43,306 nt of DNA. Origin: SAR202 cluster bacterium. GTDB taxonomy: Bacteria; Chloroflexota; Dehalococcoidia; Lucifugimonadales; VGZY01. The position numbers were made by a program, and so were the translations under genes. Where the stretch lies: assembly GCA_016872355.1 (NCBI GenBank), contig VGZY01000018.1:1-43306 (forward strand), given 5' to 3'. Below are positions 43,201-43,306 of the stretch, piece after piece; position 1 is the stretch's first letter; each line of letters begins with the position of its first letter. The notes under the pieces were generated by a model. The model worked only from the letters and a program-made list of their open reading frames with translations, ran no database searches and was not told the DNA's origin.

Positions 43201-43306
43201 CAGGCCCTCCTGCCTGTACCGGGACAGCATTCTCCACACATGTCGCTCGCCGACACCCATCAGCTCAGCGGCCTTACTTGCCTCGCAACGCCCCTCCAGA
43301 ACAAGG
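43201..43306 (-). pseudogene. Transposase helix-turn-helix fragment, right-end piece
   Basis: Read on the minus strand from the window edge this gives LVLEGRCEASKAAELMGVG, then ERHVWRMLSRYRQEGL. After this the similarity to a transposase stops; the frame runs on into the promoter sequence at 43159-43187 and further as unrelated residues. Its first codons repeat the last codons of the piece at 1-70. Together the two pieces give about 53 codons of an IS transposase N-terminal domain. The catalytic part is gone, so the element cannot move on its own. Confidence 0.6.
43290..43306. repeat. Terminal direct repeat, right copy
   Basis: Identical to positions 1-17; see that entry. The overlap lies inside the transposase frame. 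Confidence 0.85.

Noticed and set aside
1-43306. Plasmid or phage based on overlapping ends
   Set aside because: No replication, partition, structural, packaging or conjugation genes; the gene set is metabolic and chromosomal. The overlap is kept as an open question.

Overview
ORGANISM. This is a GC-rich bacterial stretch with GC-rich third codon positions. It has Gram-positive-style lipoproteins with long Thr/Pro 'TPTPT' linkers, several beta-propeller proteins, an HpcH-type aldolase, amidohydrolase and dipeptide-transport genes, and DUF1800/DUF1501 genes. That mix resembles uncultivated Chloroflexota of the Dehalococcoidia/SAR202 type. The taxonomy is an inference from gene content and lipoprotein style; no marker gene settles it. 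There are no phage, plasmid-replication, conjugation or CRISPR genes. LAYOUT. (1) 1-270: 5' part of an insertion-sequence transposase, its end repeats, and tRNA-Arg(UCU). (2) 556-4236: two thioredoxin-fold proteins, one fused to an NHL propeller and one of the DUF255/YyaL type. A 619-bp gene-free stretch with two large inverted repeats follows. (3) 4856-7468 (minus): a NitT/TauT-type ABC importer (binding lipoprotein, permease, ATPase), divergent from a metallo-beta-lactamase-fold hydrolase that starts with TTG. (4) 8230-13982 (minus): a probable seven-gene operon of five related lipoproteins, one four-helix membrane protein and plsY. The lipoproteins are built from two unnamed domain types (called A and B here) in different combinations. 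(5) 14112-22975: a VPS10/sortilin-like propeller protein, a hairpin-rich intergenic stretch, a molybdopterin hydroxylase large subunit carrying a palindromic repeat inside its reading frame, a gamma-glutamyltranspeptidase, and a TIM-barrel amidohydrolase closed by a perfect 30-bp palindrome. (6) 23000-31402 (minus): a RskA-type anti-sigma factor with no sigma gene nearby, then a tight five-gene operon: LolD-like ATPase, FtsX-like permease, cupin, SelA-like PLP enzyme, and an NHL propeller gene broken by two opposite homopolymer frameshifts. (7) 31581-33737: an acidic protein with a duplicated C..CGxPAT..C..H motif, a 70-residue membrane protein and a GT-B glycosyltransferase. (8) 33852-37611: a near-consensus promoter driving DUF1800, NHL propeller and DUF1501. 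(9) 37631-42968 (minus): dipeptide-type binding lipoprotein, DppB- and DppC-like permeases and an HpcH/HpaI aldolase with altered active-site positions. (10) 43159-43306: promoter for that operon and another piece of the transposase. ENDS. The first and last 17 bases are identical. Reading across the join continues the transposase frame exactly, so the molecule or the assembly may be circular. MOST INTERESTING. The modular lipoprotein array (8860-13982), the in-frame palindromic repeat in the hydroxylase gene, the duplicated zinc-finger-like protein and the DUF1800-NHL-DUF1501 trio stand out. HOW THE GENES MAY WORK TOGETHER. Two importers, a peptidase, an amidohydrolase, an aldolase, a PLP enzyme and a hydroxylase suit a heterotroph scavenging amino-acid-derived or oxygenated organic compounds. 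The extracytoplasmic lipoproteins form a separate surface module of unknown role.
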